Shown here: piece by piece, positions 49,769 to 49,955 of the stretch
Position numbering within the stretch: position 1 is the stretch's first letter
Layout of the letters: every line of letters starts with the position of its first letter
From: an uncultured bacterium
Lineage (GTDB): Bacteria; Acidobacteriota; Thermoanaerobaculia; Multivoradales; J023
Direction: 5' to 3'
NCBI GenBank assembly: GCA_937948815.1
Contig: CALFAM010000150.1
Coordinates: forward strand, 1-49,955
DNA length: 49,955 nucleotides
Position numbers and translations under genes: made by a program
The notes under the pieces: generated by a model
Databases searched by the model: none
Seen by the model: the letters and a program-made list of their open reading frames with translations, nothing else
Told to the model about the DNA's origin: nothing

Positions 49769-49797
49769 AAGGGCCGGGGCTTTGCTCCGGCCTTTTT
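49769..49797 (+). terminator. Rho-independent terminator after the metalloprotease gene
   Basis: Stem GGCCGGGGC (49772-49780), loop TTT, stem GCTCCGGCC (49784-49792), then TTTTT. Nine pairs with one G-U, preceded by AAG. The reverse strand has no T tract after the stem, so it works mainly rightward. Confidence 0.85.
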
Positions 49798-49805
49798 CGT
49801 GCGCC

Positions 49806-49955
49806 TCAAAGGTGGGCAAGCGCTGCGCGAACGAGTGCTTCGAGCTCGCCGATCACCGCGCCGGCGGTGTCTCCATCGCGGGCGCGCCCAGCGACTTCCA
49901 GCGCCCTACCGTGGGCCGAAATCGCGGGAAAACCGTAGCTCGAGCCCGACCCGGC
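49806..49955 (-). CDS. HPt-domain protein, C-terminus only
   Basis: Leftward gene cut by the right end of the window; the last 49 residues and the TGA stop are present. The visible part starts AGSGSSYGFPAISAHGRALE and ends in an amphipathic helix (AVIGELEALVRAALAHL). That matches the region just after the phospho-His of HPt domains (HxLxGSxGxxGFxxIxxxAxxLE); the His itself is beyond the edge. Such a domain usually closes a hybrid kinase or stands alone in a phosphorelay. Confidence 0.68.
   Translation of the reverse strand, partial: AGSGSSYGFPAISAHGRALEVAGRARDGDTAGAVIGELEALVRAALAHL

Overview
The window is about 50 kb of high-G+C bacterial chromosome. It is gene dense (about 41 protein genes, two cut by the window ends), with short intergenic gaps. 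No rRNA, tRNA, CRISPR array, integrase or insertion sequence was recognised. The gene repertoire fits Acidobacteriota, probably a Thermoanaerobaculia-like lineage: a CadC/OmpR-type winged helix, PD40-style secreted propellers ending in a DGFESGDTSAWS tail, DUF2911, DUF885, matrixin-type metalloproteases and DUF58-transglutaminase-MoxR operons. That taxonomic call is inference from gene content; no marker gene is present.

Layout. 1-153: N-terminus of a winged-helix regulator running off the left end. 427-9135: rightward run of DUF58 protein, membrane transglutaminase, MoxR ATPase and secreted helical-repeat protein, then a class II photolyase. 9175-13943: an SLC13/RCK_C transporter divergent from a three-gene set of retropepsin-like protease, RimK glutamate ligase carrying an RCK_C domain, and AstE/AspA-like deacylase. 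This set looks like one amino-acid ligation and removal module. 13954-17448: GT-C-like membrane protein and MFS/AmpG-type transporter (leftward). 17776-21357: giant secreted beta-propeller protein. 21467-31383: PLP aminotransferase, hybrid histidine kinase with SDR, solute-binding lipoprotein, DUF2911, gamma-glutamyltransferase, DedA, GNAT. 31388-35230: an accessory-looking stretch with a small cysteine-rich exported protein, DUF2200, a decayed ORF, an orphan ParA and a delta-endotoxin (Cry)-like pore-forming protein. 35402-38181: DUF885 lipoprotein and alpha/beta hydrolase. 38282-45198: a long leftward run (rsmE, possible small ORF, FHA-RDD, MauE-like, thioredoxin-like, HIT, Smr, DCC, small exported protein). 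45296-49720: CDP-glucose 4,6-dehydratase coupled to a dienoyl-CoA-reductase-like SDR, a MaoC hydratase, and a secreted matrixin with three 8-cysteine repeats. 49806-49955: C-terminus of an HPt-domain protein running off the right end.

Main points of interest. (1) A two-domain Cry-like toxin homologue next to an orphan ParA. (2) The RimK/protease/deacylase/transporter module, in which the ligase and the transporter both carry RCK_C ligand-binding domains. (3) A recurring TANNNT hexamer 6-9 nt upstream of many start codons that lack a Shine-Dalgarno sequence, suggesting widespread leaderless transcription. (4) A new-looking 53-residue, 8-cysteine repeat in the secreted metalloprotease.
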